Assembly (NCBI GenBank): GCA_032027005.1
Contig: JAVSMW010000005.1
Location: forward strand, 62,001-126,000
Source of the DNA: JAVSMW01 sp032027005
GTDB lineage: Bacteria; Bacillota; Thermincolia; Thermincolales; UBA2595
DNA: 64,000 nt
Direction of reading: 5' to 3'
Made by a program: the position numbers and the translations under genes. A model generated the notes under the pieces. That model was not told the origin of the DNA and made no database searches. It saw only the letters and a list, made by a program, of their open reading frames with translations. This document shows positions 24,586 to 33,564 of the stretch, piece by piece; positions within the stretch are counted from its first letter, which is position 1, and every line of letters starts with the position of its first letter.

Positions 24586-25761
24586 TTAAGAGGAGAAAGG
24601 TGTCCCATAATCTTGGGGCCCTTTCTTTTTGTTATATAAGGCCAGGTTTATTTCTGTGAGGACTTCATTATCCTGTTCAACGGCCAATGCTTTGAGTAAT
24701 GCGTCCTGACACTGTTCTGTGCCCAGTTTGCCTAAAGCCCAGGCCGCTGCGGCTCTTAAGACTGGACGGGAATCAGCTGCCAAAATGGCTTTCAGGGCCG
24801 GGATGGCTGAAAAATCCTGTAAGTTGCCAACCACAATCACAGCATTGCGCTGCATAGGTGTCCTGCCCCGCCAGGCTCCGGAAGTGTGGCCGAATCTTTT
24901 TTTGTATTCCGCATTGCTCATCTGCAAAATATCAAGTAAAATAGGGTAGGCCTCATCTAAAGCAATTGAACCTTGGATCTCTTTTGCGGCCCCGTTTTTT
25001 TGATTAATGGGGCATATTGCCTGGCAGATATCACAGCCGTACAGAGTATCGCCCATTTGCTCTCTGACTTCCGCAGGAGGCAGTGCTTTGGTCAGAGTGA
25101 GGCAGGCCAGGCAGCGGTCAAGGTTAATATTTTTTTCTTCATCGATAGCCCTGGTTGGACAGGCTGTCAGACAACGCCTGCAAGGTCCGCAGCTGTCTGG
25201 ACAGGGCTCGTCGGCAGGCAGCGGCAGATCAGTCACCAGTTCTCCCAAAGATACCCATGAGCCAAATTCATGGGTAATCAGCAGTGTATTGCGACCAAAC
25301 CAGCCCAGCCCGGCTTTTACGGCAATGGCTTTTTCCAGGATCTCCCCAGTATCTACAAATATCTCAATCTGTGCTTCAGGTATATTAGCCAAAATAAATT
25401 CTCTGAGCTTAGTTAGTTTTGCCCTGACCACCTTATGGTAGTCCGTACCCTGGGAAATCACACTAATCCTTCCTCTGACCGGCTCAGCAGTTTCAGGTTT
25501 CTCTCCATTATGCCCTGAATAGGCTACAGCCACGGAAATAATCGATTTAGCCTGAGGCAAATGGAGCATTGGTGAAATCCTTTTTTGGGGATCACCTTCG
25601 TTTATGGCAAATCTATAACCGGCATTTTGCCTGGACAACAATAGCGGTAGATGCTCAGTCAACGGCAGAGCGTCGGTAAACCCTATTTTATCAATACCTA
25701 TTTCTGCCCCAAATGCCCTTATTTCAGCTTTTAGTTTGATCCAGTCCATAATATTATTCAC
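24586..25761 (-). CDS. queG: Epoxyqueuosine reductase
   Basis: Cobalamin-dependent Fe-S enzyme making queuosine in tRNA anticodons from epoxyqueuosine. The 391-residue protein has VKAGLGWFGRNTLLITHEFGSW near residue 150, two ferredoxin motifs CGPCRRCLTACPTRAI (about residue 193) and CDICQAICPINQK (about 245), and HEAT-like repeats at the C terminus (ALGKLGTEQCQDALLKAL). Start is near MDWIKLK or the upstream MNNIM. It converges on the Met/Gly-rich gene with no spacing. The RdhA-like protein at 57314 shares this fold but lacks the HEAT part. Confidence 0.92.
   Translation of the reverse strand: MNNIMDWIKLKAEIRAFGAEIGIDKIGFTDALPLTEHLPLLLSRQNAGYRFAINEGDPQKRISPMLHLPQAKSIISVAVAYSGHNGEKPETAEPVRGRISVISQGTDYHKVVRAKLTKLREFILANIPEAQIEIFVDTGEILEKAIAVKAGLGWFGRNTLLITHEFGSWVSLGELVTDLPLPADEPCPDSCGPCRRCLTACPTRAIDEEKNINLDRCLACLTLTKALPPAEVREQMGDTLYGCDICQAICPINQKNGAAKEIQGSIALDEAYPILLDILQMSNAEYKKRFGHTSGAWRGRTPMQRNAVIVVGNLQDFSAIPALKAILAADSRPVLRAAAAWALGKLGTEQCQDALLKALAVEQDNEVLTEINLALYNKKKGPQDYGTPFSS
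24594..24633 (+). terminator. Terminator between the Met/Gly-rich gene and queG
   Basis: GAAAGG-CCCA and GGGG-CCTTTC pair with a small loop and are followed by TTTTTG on the plus strand; the stem lies in the 3' end of the convergent queG. Confidence 0.6.
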
Positions 25762-25975
25762 CAGCCTTGTGTATCCTTAATGTTTTCTCTGTCCAAACGC
25801 GTTTTCCTATAACAAGCAGCCTTATTTCCGATAATCCCGATAGTTCTTTTTTAGACTGGCCTGGCATATGCTTCTCTGTCTGCCACTGCTTACTTGATTA
25901 GCCTCACTGTGTTAAAGTCTGCCACATTAACATGTCGATTAATCAACAAAACTTTTTAACTAAATTCACTTAGGA

Positions 25976-25992
25976 TTGTGATATATGTTACA
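25976..25992 (+). promoter_or_regulatory. Crp/Fnr-family operator upstream of hcp
   Basis: TTGTGA-TATATG-TTACA is one mismatch in the second half-site from TTGTGA-N6-TCACA. Its centre lies about 42 bases before the start predicted from the -10 TATAAT at 26014-26019, the classic class II activator position. HcpR, a Crp/Fnr-family nitrosative-stress regulator, uses such sites at hcp genes in other anaerobes. Confidence 0.6.
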
Positions 25993-26013
25993 GTTTGGGG
26001 CTGAAGTTTCACT

Positions 26014-26019
26014 TATAAT
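26014..26019 (+). promoter_or_regulatory. -10 element of hcp promoter
   Basis: Perfect TATAAT with a weak -35 region, as expected for an activator-dependent promoter. Confidence 0.6.
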
Positions 26020-26123
26020 AAGAAACATCAAAAGTAAAGAAAAAGTAAATAGTCTCTCAGAAAAGGGGCTAAAACCCCATCATTTCTGGAGCCTGTGAAC
26101 TAATTTAAGGAGGATGAAATTAT

Positions 26124-27422
26124 ATGTCAATGTTCTGTAACCAATGTGAACAAACACCCCAGGGAGGCTGTACAAAAATGGGGGTATGCGGCAAAAACGA
26201 GGATATTTCCAGCTTACAGGATACGATTATTTTCGGCCTGAAAGGTGTAGCTGCTTATGCAACCCATGCCAGGGAACTCGGTTATACTGACCCGGAAGTA
26301 GATGCTATTACCCATGAAGCCCTCTATTCTACCCTGACCAACGTAAACTTTGATTTAAACGATAATATCGGCATGGCTCTCAAAGTAGGCAGTGCCACTG
26401 TTAAAGTAATGGACTTATTGGACAGGGCTCATGTATCAACATTGGGAGTACCCAAACCTGTTACCGTATCTCAAGATAAAGTAGAAGGACATTCTATCCT
26501 GATTTCCGGACATAACCTCTTCGCTCTGAAAGCACTTTTGGAACAAACCGAAGGCAAGGGCATCAACATATATACCCACTCAGAAATGCTGCCTGCCCAT
26601 GGCTATCCTGAGCTTAAAAAATACAGCCATCTCAAAGGTAACGTAGGCAAAGCCTGGTTCGATCAGCGCCAGTTGTATGAAGAGTTCCCCGGGGCTATTC
26701 TGGTCACCACCAACTGTATCATGCCTGTTAGAAACAAGACCTATGGTGACAGAATGTGGACCTACGGCGTGACCGGAGTAGAAGAAAGCAAATCGATCGC
26801 CAATGACGACTTCAGCCCGATTATCGAAAAAGCCTTGTCTTTACCGGCAGCAAATGTCGAATCAGACAAGACTCTGACTACCGGTTTCCATCATGATAAC
26901 GTATTACCTCTGGCCGGAGCTATTGTTGATGCTGTTAAGGCTGGAAAAATCAAGAGGTTCTTCTGTATCGCCGGATGTGATGCCCCGACTAAAGGCCGTG
27001 AATATTACAGAGAACTGGCAGCCAGTCTGCCAAATGACTGCGTGCTATTGACTACCTCTTGCGGTAAATTTAGGTTCAACGATATTGATTTCGGCACAAT
27101 TGGAGATACCGGAATTCCCCGTTTCCTTGACTTAGGCCAGTGCAACAACTCGATCTCAGCAGTAAAAATTGCTGTCGCTCTGGCAGAAGCCTTCAACTGT
27201 ACTGTAAATGATCTGCCGCTGACTATCGTTCTGTCCTGGTTCGAGCAGAAGGCTGTAGCAATTCTCTTGGGTCTGTTCAGCCTGGGCGTTAAGAATATGT
27301 GGGTTGGTCCTTCAGTTCCTGACTTCCTCACCGCAAATGTTGTTAACGTGTTAGTACAGAATTTCAATCTCCAGCTTATCACAGGTGATGCAAAAGCCGA
27401 TCTGGCAAAAATGCTGGGTTAA
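26124..27422 (+). CDS. hcp: Hybrid-cluster protein (hydroxylamine/NO reductase)
   Basis: Reduces hydroxylamine or NO and protects against nitrosative stress; cytoplasmic. The 432-residue protein starts MFCNQCEQTPQGGCTKMGVCGK, giving the N-terminal [4Fe-4S] motif C-x2-C-x8-C-x5-C. Hybrid-cluster ligands are seen in the TTNCIMPV, IAGCDAP, TSCGKFRF and DLGQCNNSISAVKIA stretches. At about 430 residues it fits the short class III form that lacks one helical bundle of the 550-residue classes. AAGGAGG lies 8 bases before the ATG. A strong terminator follows and a Crp/Fnr-type operator precedes it. Confidence 0.95.
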   Translation: MSMFCNQCEQTPQGGCTKMGVCGKNEDISSLQDTIIFGLKGVAAYATHARELGYTDPEVDAITHEALYSTLTNVNFDLNDNIGMALKVGSATVKVMDLLDRAHVSTLGVPKPVTVSQDKVEGHSILISGHNLFALKALLEQTEGKGINIYTHSEMLPAHGYPELKKYSHLKGNVGKAWFDQRQLYEEFPGAILVTTNCIMPVRNKTYGDRMWTYGVTGVEESKSIANDDFSPIIEKALSLPAANVESDKTLTTGFHHDNVLPLAGAIVDAVKAGKIKRFFCIAGCDAPTKGREYYRELAASLPNDCVLLTTSCGKFRFNDIDFGTIGDTGIPRFLDLGQCNNSISAVKIAVALAEAFNCTVNDLPLTIVLSWFEQKAVAILLGLFSLGVKNMWVGPSVPDFLTANVVNVLVQNFNLQLITGDAKADLAKMLG

Positions 27423-27430
27423 ATATAATG

Positions 27431-27463
27431 GAAGCATGGTCTGAAGACCATGCTTCTTTATTT
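27431..27463 (+). terminator. hcp terminator
   Basis: GAAGCATGGTC-TGAA-GACCATGCTTC is a perfect 11-bp stem with a tetraloop, followed by TTTATTT. Confidence 0.9.
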
Positions 27464-27480
27464 ACTGACAAATTCCAGGG

Positions 27481-28116
27481 TTAAATAAGCCCGCTGGAGA
27501 TTATATCCTTGAAGTTTTTAAACTCTGTGGCTTTAATGCCTTTTTCCTGACAATAACGGTATAAAACATCTTTGGCAAAAACAATGTCTGCAGCAGCCGC
27601 AGGACACATATCCGAATGGCCGTCTCCAATATAGACAACCTGGTTGCCCTTGGGTGTCAGCTGCCGGATCAGCTCCGTTTTACACGTGCCACAGCGCACA
27701 CAGGAGCTGCTCCGATGAGGACATTCAACCCTAAAACGGTTCTCTTGGTCAAATAGGAGCTTGTTGGCGAAAAATTTTACATCTATTTTATACCTGTTAA
27801 GGATAGTTTGGATGTTAAAATCATAGCCGTCACTTAATATGTATATTTCATAGTCTCTACTCCTGCAGAAAGCCAGAAACTCCCGGAAATGCTCATCAAT
27901 TTCGATGGTATCTATCAGCCTTTTTACATCATCAATATTAGCGTCAAAAAGCTCGAAAGTCTGATTTGCACATTCCAGAGTTGAGAGCTCTTTTTTCTGC
28001 CACATTTCGTTTAATTCCTGCCAGCCATCCCTGGCTAAGGCCTTAACCATGGCAAAACAACTGTCAACCCTGGTCACCGTGCCGTCGAAGTCGGTAAAAA
28101 CAGTTTTTTTGCTCAT
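27481..28116 (-). CDS. HAD-family phosphatase, MtnX/phosphoserine-phosphatase-like
   Basis: 211 residues with HAD motifs TDFDGTVT (residues 8-15, nucleophile Asp), ILSDGYD (motif II), Lys in a cysteine-rich insert CPHRSSSCVRCGTCK, and IGDGHSDMCPA (motif IV). The CxxCGxC insert is common in the MtnX-like branch. Its start overlaps the thiD stop by 4 bases, so it is coupled to a thiamine gene; it may dephosphorylate a thiamine pathway intermediate rather than act in methionine salvage, as no other salvage genes are here. This is inference from position. Confidence 0.8.
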   Translation of the reverse strand: MSKKTVFTDFDGTVTRVDSCFAMVKALARDGWQELNEMWQKKELSTLECANQTFELFDANIDDVKRLIDTIEIDEHFREFLAFCRSRDYEIYILSDGYDFNIQTILNRYKIDVKFFANKLLFDQENRFRVECPHRSSSCVRCGTCKTELIRQLTPKGNQVVYIGDGHSDMCPAAAADIVFAKDVLYRYCQEKGIKATEFKNFKDIISSGLI

Positions 28117-28916
28117 CCCTCATAACCTGCTTTTTGATATAAATCGTAAAAATGATGGGTTGGACCAACCCCATGACCCAATGCCAATGAATTTTTGATG
28201 GCTCCATTGATGTAGTTTTTGGCTAGTCTGACTGCTTCCGGAATTGGGCTGCCCTTGGCAATAAAAGCCGTAATGGCTGAAGAAAAAGTACAGCCGGTAC
28301 CATGGGTATTCTTGGTATCAATTCTAACCCCCTGAAGATAGCTGAAGGTCTTGCCATCATAAAAGACATCGATGGCATCGCCGCTCAGGTGGCCTCCTTT
28401 AACCACAACATTCCGGGCTCCCATTTTATATATATTTACTGCCGCACCTTCCATTTGGGCCAGTGTTTCAATTTTGCCGCCGGTGATCACTTCTGCCTCG
28501 GGCAAATTCGGGGTGACCAGCAAAGCCAGGGGAAAAAGTTTTTCAATAAGAGCCTGCCCGGATTCGGGCCGGAGCAGATGACAACCGCTCTTCGAGACCA
28601 TAACAGGGTCTAAGACAATATTTACCGCATTTTTTTTCTGCAAAGCTTCGGCAATGGTATTAATTATTTCTATGCTTGAAACCATCCCAATTTTAACTCC
28701 ATGGATTTCGATGTCCTCAAAGAGACATTCTATCTGTTTTCTGACAATATCCGTATCCATCTCCCGCACATCAAAAACCCCGGTAGTATTTTGGGCCGTA
28801 ACGGCTGTGATTACACTCATCCCATAGGTGCCCAAAGCACTAAAGGTTTTAAGGTCTGCCTGAATCCCAGCCCCCCCGCAGGAATCAGACCCTGCTATTG
28901 TTAAAAGGTTTTTCAC
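28113..28916 (-). CDS. thiD: Hydroxymethylpyrimidine/phosphomethylpyrimidine kinase
   Basis: Phosphorylates HMP and HMP-P in thiamine pyrophosphate synthesis. The 267-residue ribokinase-fold protein shows TIAGSDSCGGAGIQADLKTFSALG at its start (in parts: AGSDSCGGAGIQAD), LDPVMVSKSG near residue 100, VTPNLPEAEVI near 134 and GTGCTFSSAI near 209 with the catalytic Cys loop. A GTG start follows GAGGAGGGG. No TPP riboswitch was found in the 50 bases before it. Confidence 0.92.
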   Translation of the reverse strand: MKNLLTIAGSDSCGGAGIQADLKTFSALGTYGMSVITAVTAQNTTGVFDVREMDTDIVRKQIECLFEDIEIHGVKIGMVSSIEIINTIAEALQKKNAVNIVLDPVMVSKSGCHLLRPESGQALIEKLFPLALLVTPNLPEAEVITGGKIETLAQMEGAAVNIYKMGARNVVVKGGHLSGDAIDVFYDGKTFSYLQGVRIDTKNTHGTGCTFSSAITAFIAKGSPIPEAVRLAKNYINGAIKNSLALGHGVGPTHHFYDLYQKAGYEG

Positions 28917-28938
28917 ACTACCCCTCCTCGTATTAACA

Positions 28939-28965
28939 AAAAAGATGCATTGCTAAATGCATCGG
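28939..28965 (-). terminator. Terminator of the thioesterase gene
   Basis: On the minus strand GATGCATT-TAGC-AATGCATC is a perfect 8-bp stem followed by TTTTTT. Confidence 0.8.
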
Positions 28966-28968
28966 AGT

Positions 28969-29424
28969 TTACCTTGCCGGGGTGACAGGCATTGGATGAT
29001 CATCTTTGGTAAAGTCTCCAATGATAAAATAAGATGCCTGTGATGTGGCCAAAAGTTCTTCCCCATTATATATCTCTCCCACAGACCGGATGATACTGCT
29101 GCCATTACTGACGATCCTGCCAACTGCGGTAAGTGTGCTGCCTGTCGGCACACCTTTGATATAACTAATATTCATATCAATTGTGACAATCCGTTTGCCC
29201 ACAGTTACACAGGGAAATCCCATGGCCACATCGGCAATTGAAGCCAAGGTGCCGCCATGTACAGAACCATAGAAGTTACTGTGTTCCGGGGCTGCCTTCA
29301 TGCTCAATATAACCTTCCCTGCGGCAATTTCGACGACTTGCAGGCGAAGAAATTTATCCAAGCCAGGCTGTTGTAACAGCTCAGGTAAAAAATTGCTTAC
29401 CCATTCAAGGTGCTCAGGTGTCAT
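28969..29424 (-). CDS. PaaI-family hotdog thioesterase
   Basis: 151 residues with HSNFYGSVHGGTLASIADVAMGF (in parts: GSVHGGTLASIADVA) near residues 52-68, the hotdog active-site region of PaaI-type acyl-CoA thioesterases, and IDMNISYIKGV near 92. It would hydrolyse an aryl- or acyl-CoA, recovering CoA. It lies about 120 bases after the amidohydrolase gene on the same strand, at the end of the beta-oxidation operon, so it may belong to that pathway. Confidence 0.82.
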   Translation of the reverse strand: MTPEHLEWVSNFLPELLQQPGLDKFLRLQVVEIAAGKVILSMKAAPEHSNFYGSVHGGTLASIADVAMGFPCVTVGKRIVTIDMNISYIKGVPTGSTLTAVGRIVSNGSSIIRSVGEIYNGEELLATSQASYFIIGDFTKDDHPMPVTPAR

Positions 29425-29541
29425 TAAAATACCTCCAACGAATCTTGTACCATTTTATCACATAATTTTTTATGCGTCAAAGCGATTCGCCGGGCACGTG
29501 TTTAATTTATGGCAATTACATTACAAATTATCCCATCCTGG

Positions 29542-30537
29542 TCAGATTTTTAAAAGTCGCTCAGCGTTTTGGTAAGAAATCTTTGCCAAGTCTCCAGAAC
29601 TCAAAGGAGCAGTTTCCAAAAATCTCCTTCCTTCTTCATTAGAGCTATACGGGTAATCAACTGCAAACATGATGCGGTCAGCCCCGAGCACATTCAAAGC
29701 ACATAGTAGAGGTTGTAAGGCGAAATATCCGCTGGTCGTGATGTGGAAGTTCGTCTGAAAATAATCCGCAACCCTGCGCTCTAGGTGGGTGGCTAGCGGG
29801 CTTAACCACGCGTCACAACGGGCCAGGGAAAACGGGAGGTTTTCTCCCATATGGCCGATGATAATCTGCAATTTCGGAAAGCGGTCGAATACCCCGGCCA
29901 ACACAAGGCGAAGGCTATGCAGACCCATTTCGGCGTGCCAGCCCCAACCTGCAAGGGAGAAGGTGCCGCTGATACCATCAGGCAAGCCGCTAAAATATGC
30001 ATTAAAAACTTCTGGCGGAGGTCCACCCGGATGTAGGTAAATAGGAACATCAAGTCTTTCCGCCTCCGCTAATACTGGTTGAAAACTTGGGTGGTCAAGA
30101 AAGAGACCCTTACAAGTGCCGCTCCAAACCCCTCCCTTAAACCCAAGGCGGGTTACACACCGCTCAAGTTCAGCAGCGGCATTTTCCGGGTCCTGCAACG
30201 CCAGTTGAGCAAAACCAGCAAACCTGTTCTTATGAGCCTTAATGGCCTCGGCGAGTTTATCGTTGCTATCCCGTGCCATCGACACCGCGGTGGCCTGATC
30301 CTTTAAAGCCAGGTAAGCACCTGAGTACTGCAGCACCTGCATGTCAATACCAGCGGCATCCATATCTGCCAAGCGTATCTCAGCCAGGTCAAATAGTTTT
30401 TTATAGACCATGGGCATAACCTTATTTTGTTCCTCATCATATAGCTTCAGCGGCGATTTGACACGGTCATGTGATTTTTTTACGTTTAATGCTTTATGGG
30501 GCGTGAGGAAATGTTCCTCGATGGCAATTGTTCTCAT
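29542..30537 (-). CDS. Amidohydrolase-2 family (ACMSD/gamma-resorcylate decarboxylase-like) enzyme
   Basis: 331 residues. Metal motif IEEHFLTP at residues 6-13 (ExH type), then YLHPGGPPPEVF near 180, IIGHMGENLPF near 230 and DRIMFAVDYPYSSNEEG near 290 with the conserved Asp. This order is that of metal-dependent nonoxidative decarboxylases and hydrolases such as gamma-resorcylate decarboxylase and ACMSD. It is the gene after the acyl-CoA dehydrogenase with a 20-base gap, so it probably works in the same operon on an aromatic or cyclic acid. Hydrolysis of a ring is an alternative. Confidence 0.82.
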   Translation of the reverse strand: MRTIAIEEHFLTPHKALNVKKSHDRVKSPLKLYDEEQNKVMPMVYKKLFDLAEIRLADMDAAGIDMQVLQYSGAYLALKDQATAVSMARDSNDKLAEAIKAHKNRFAGFAQLALQDPENAAAELERCVTRLGFKGGVWSGTCKGLFLDHPSFQPVLAEAERLDVPIYLHPGGPPPEVFNAYFSGLPDGISGTFSLAGWGWHAEMGLHSLRLVLAGVFDRFPKLQIIIGHMGENLPFSLARCDAWLSPLATHLERRVADYFQTNFHITTSGYFALQPLLCALNVLGADRIMFAVDYPYSSNEEGRRFLETAPLSSGDLAKISYQNAERLLKI

Positions 30538-30557
30538 CCTTATAAACGCTCCTCCTT

Positions 30558-32312
30558 TTACACAACATACTTACCTGCAGCCGCTACAGCTGCTGCTATC
30601 TCCCGTCTCATAGCTACAGTGTTCCGAGGAGTATACTGGGACAGCTTCTGAAGATTATCCAGGAGGTTTATCAACTCTTCACCTTCAGCAAGGGCTGCTA
30701 AAGTCTCCTTAGCTGTATGCCCCACAAGATCAATGGTAGAATTGATGTAAGTTCTTGCCATTGCCAGCTTAAGCTTTGCCTTGGCCTCACCCTCTCTGGA
30801 TACTGCCTTCTGTGCCCGGAGCCAGGCGCTTTCCATAGCAAAGACCTGAATAGCCAAATCAGCCAGCCTGCCTAATACTTCCTGTTGCTTTTGCAGACCT
30901 TCTCCATACTTCTGAATACCGGCACCAATTGTCAGCAAAAATATTTCCTTCGCTGCCTGTACTAGCCCAGCTTCATCTTCCCTGAATATTGCACCGGCTG
31001 CCATTTCTTCCCGAAGCTTTCTAAAGGCATTCTCAATAGGCAAATCTCCTTTGTCCACCCGGCGCAACAGGTTAACAGGTATCAGGGAACGGTTAATTTC
31101 ATTAGTTCCTTCAAAGATCCGATAAATTCTTGCATCCCTGTACAGTCTTTCAATGGGATAGTCAGAAATGAATCCATAACCACCATGGATCTGAACACCT
31201 TCATCCACAACATAACCTAAGACCTCGGTAGCAAAAACTTTATTTATTGAGCATTCCAGGGCATATTCTCCAATGCCCCTGGCAGCAACTTGGCCCCCGC
31301 CAGGTCCCGAAGTATCCAGACCATGTAGAATATTTTCCAAGAGTCCTCCTGTGCGGTAGACCATGCTCTCGGTGGCATAAATCTTTATAGCCATTTCGGC
31401 CAATTTCTCCTTGATCAGACCGAAATTGGCAATGGGAGTGTTAAACTGCTTACGCTCATTGGCAAAGGCTGCAGATAATTCCAAAGCATACTTTGCATTG
31501 CCCACAGAATTAGCAGCCAGCTTATAGCGGCCTATATTCAGGATATTAAAGGCCACTATATGACCCCGGCCAATTTCAAATAAAAGGTTTTCCACAGGTA
31601 CTTTTACATCTTCCATGATTAAGGTCTTGGTGGAAGACCCTTTAATACCCATTTTCTTTTCTTCCGGCCCGGTAGAAAGGCCTTTAGAATCACCATCTAC
31701 TATAAAGGCGGTAAACTTATCCCCATCTACTTTGGCATATACAATAAATACATCTGCCATGGCAGCATTGGTAATAAACTGTTTGCTTCCGTTTAATATA
31801 TAATACTTGCCACCCGGACTTAAAACGGCCTTGGTCTTTGCTGCCATAGCGTCTGAGCCAGCTCCCGGTTCAGTCAAAGCGTATGCTGCAATTTTTTCGG
31901 CAGTGACAATTCCCGGCAAATACTTCTTCTTTTGCTCATGGGTTCCAAAAAAGACGATAGGCAGGCTGCCAATACCGACCTGACCACCCTGAGTCATGGC
32001 AAAGGAACCGGTCCTGCCCATACACTCAGCGATAATGGTTGAGCTGATTTTATCCATTTCCATGCCGTCATATTCGTCAGGAATCTCTGTTCCCAGGAGA
32101 CCCAATTCCCCGGCAGACTTCAATAGCTCCTGGTTTAAGCCTTCCTTTTTAGATTCCAATTCTTCTATTCTAGTCAGAATATTATCTGTAATAAAACCCA
32201 TGGTGGTCCGAAAAATCATGTTATGTTCTTCGGTGAAATCTTCGGGGGTGAAAATATCCTGTGGACTGATTTGCCCTAAGAAGAAACTTCCGCCCTTGGG
32301 TAATTTGCTCAT
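30558..32312 (-). CDS. Acyl-CoA dehydrogenase with C-terminal extension
   Basis: FAD enzyme of about 584 residues, longer than the usual 380 and similar in plan to VLCAD/ACAD9-type and B. subtilis FadE enzymes. Seen: YALTEPGAGSDAMAAKTKA (FAD/substrate loop), NGSKQFITNAAMADVFIVYAK, MGIKGSSTKTLIMEDVKVP, and QIHGGYGFISDYPIERLYRDARI with EGTNEINRSLI, which carries the base region. About 170 extra C-terminal residues form helices. A GTG at 32321 is in frame, but GAGGTG precedes the ATG at 32312 by 7 bases. Second to last among the oxidation genes of the operon. Confidence 0.9.
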   Translation of the reverse strand: MSKLPKGGSFFLGQISPQDIFTPEDFTEEHNMIFRTTMGFITDNILTRIEELESKKEGLNQELLKSAGELGLLGTEIPDEYDGMEMDKISSTIIAECMGRTGSFAMTQGGQVGIGSLPIVFFGTHEQKKKYLPGIVTAEKIAAYALTEPGAGSDAMAAKTKAVLSPGGKYYILNGSKQFITNAAMADVFIVYAKVDGDKFTAFIVDGDSKGLSTGPEEKKMGIKGSSTKTLIMEDVKVPVENLLFEIGRGHIVAFNILNIGRYKLAANSVGNAKYALELSAAFANERKQFNTPIANFGLIKEKLAEMAIKIYATESMVYRTGGLLENILHGLDTSGPGGGQVAARGIGEYALECSINKVFATEVLGYVVDEGVQIHGGYGFISDYPIERLYRDARIYRIFEGTNEINRSLIPVNLLRRVDKGDLPIENAFRKLREEMAAGAIFREDEAGLVQAAKEIFLLTIGAGIQKYGEGLQKQQEVLGRLADLAIQVFAMESAWLRAQKAVSREGEAKAKLKLAMARTYINSTIDLVGHTAKETLAALAEGEELINLLDNLQKLSQYTPRNTVAMRREIAAAVAAAGKYVV

Positions 32313-32337
32313 TCGTTTCACCTCATATTACTTCAAC

Positions 32338-33531
32338 TTAACTTACCTTGATAACTAAAGCCGCTCCAGTGTCTCCTGCTGCGCATCCGGTAAACAGGCC
32401 GTAGCCTCCGCCAAGGAGAACTAACTCTTCGATTAACTCAATAATCCCTCTGCCTCCGGTAGGTCCTTGAGGATGTCCGTAGATGAGGGAACACCCATAG
32501 TTATTAAAGCGCATCACATCTATACCCATTACCTTGGCCATATATACATCGTTAGCGGCGAATGGATTATGGGTCTTAATTACCTTCACATCTTTAACTT
32601 CAAGACCTGCCTTTTCTAAAGCCATCAGGGCTGACGGAACAACCGCCATGGCCATGTGAGCTTTTTCTGTTCGGGCAAAACCGTAGGACAGTACCTGTAT
32701 TTGGATGTTCTTATCGCTGCTGAGTTCTTTGGCTTTATCTTCGGTTGTTACAATAATCCCACAGTTCCCATCAGCCGGGTGGGTTTGCGAGCCAAAGCTA
32801 AGCACCCCACCCTCAATAACCGGTTTCAGTTTGGCCAATGCTTCTTTAGTGGTAGGCATTACGCCTTCGTCTGCTTCCACCAAACCTACCTCTTTTTTAC
32901 TCTTTTTGTATTCTATCGCAAACATGTACCGTTTTTGAAACTCACGGTCATTAGCCAAAGCATCCAGGTACTGTTCATACCGTCTAAAGGTAACTGCGTC
33001 ACATTCTTCTTTAGTAATGTTGCCCGCCTTTTTTACTACATTTTCAGCAGTCTGTATCATGGCTACCTTTCCATGGGGATCTCTACCAAAGCTATCCATA
33101 ACCCAGTTCTCTGATAAAACCTCTCCTCCAGGGCCATTAGGATTTGGCCAAATGGTATGAGGACCGTTGGACATGCGATCTGTCATTAAGCAGAATGCGT
33201 TATTAAAGTTGCCTACTTCTAAACCGGCTGCTGCCATGCCAACACATGTGGTGGAGGTGGAACAGGCCTGTGGAATATGCAGACCGGTAGTTCCTTCCGC
33301 ACCTAAAAGGGCTGCTGCCCATGGAGCGGTATAAAATGAATGCAATTGACCAACACTTTTTCCCACGAACAGGTAATCAAACATTGTTGGTATCATGTTC
33401 TTTGTGGCCAACCATCTCTTGGCAGTAGCTGCGCCCAGCTCAATAGAATTCTCGTTTTGGATGCTTCCCTGCCACCTGACAAAAGGTGAACTGTAATAGC
33501 CGCCATAAGGAATAAATGCTTTGGAATACAT
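32338..33531 (-). CDS. Thiolase family protein (acetyl-CoA acyltransferase-like)
   Basis: 397 residues from the ATG at 33531, which follows GGAGGG by 7 bases. Catalytic Cys in IPQACSTSTTCVG near residue 88, His in KTHNPFAANDVYM near 340, and NNYGCSLIYGHPQGPTG near 370 (usual GGGxALGHPxGxTG, here with Gln and Pro), so a divergent thiolase. Probably cleaves a 3-ketoacyl-CoA from the dehydrogenase pair beside it. Non-decarboxylating condensing activity cannot be ruled out. Confidence 0.85.
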   Translation of the reverse strand: MYSKAFIPYGGYYSSPFVRWQGSIQNENSIELGAATAKRWLATKNMIPTMFDYLFVGKSVGQLHSFYTAPWAAALLGAEGTTGLHIPQACSTSTTCVGMAAAGLEVGNFNNAFCLMTDRMSNGPHTIWPNPNGPGGEVLSENWVMDSFGRDPHGKVAMIQTAENVVKKAGNITKEECDAVTFRRYEQYLDALANDREFQKRYMFAIEYKKSKKEVGLVEADEGVMPTTKEALAKLKPVIEGGVLSFGSQTHPADGNCGIIVTTEDKAKELSSDKNIQIQVLSYGFARTEKAHMAMAVVPSALMALEKAGLEVKDVKVIKTHNPFAANDVYMAKVMGIDVMRFNNYGCSLIYGHPQGPTGGRGIIELIEELVLLGGGYGLFTGCAAGDTGAALVIKVS

Positions 33532-33564
33532 AACAATCCCTCCAATTACCAATATTTGTAAAAC

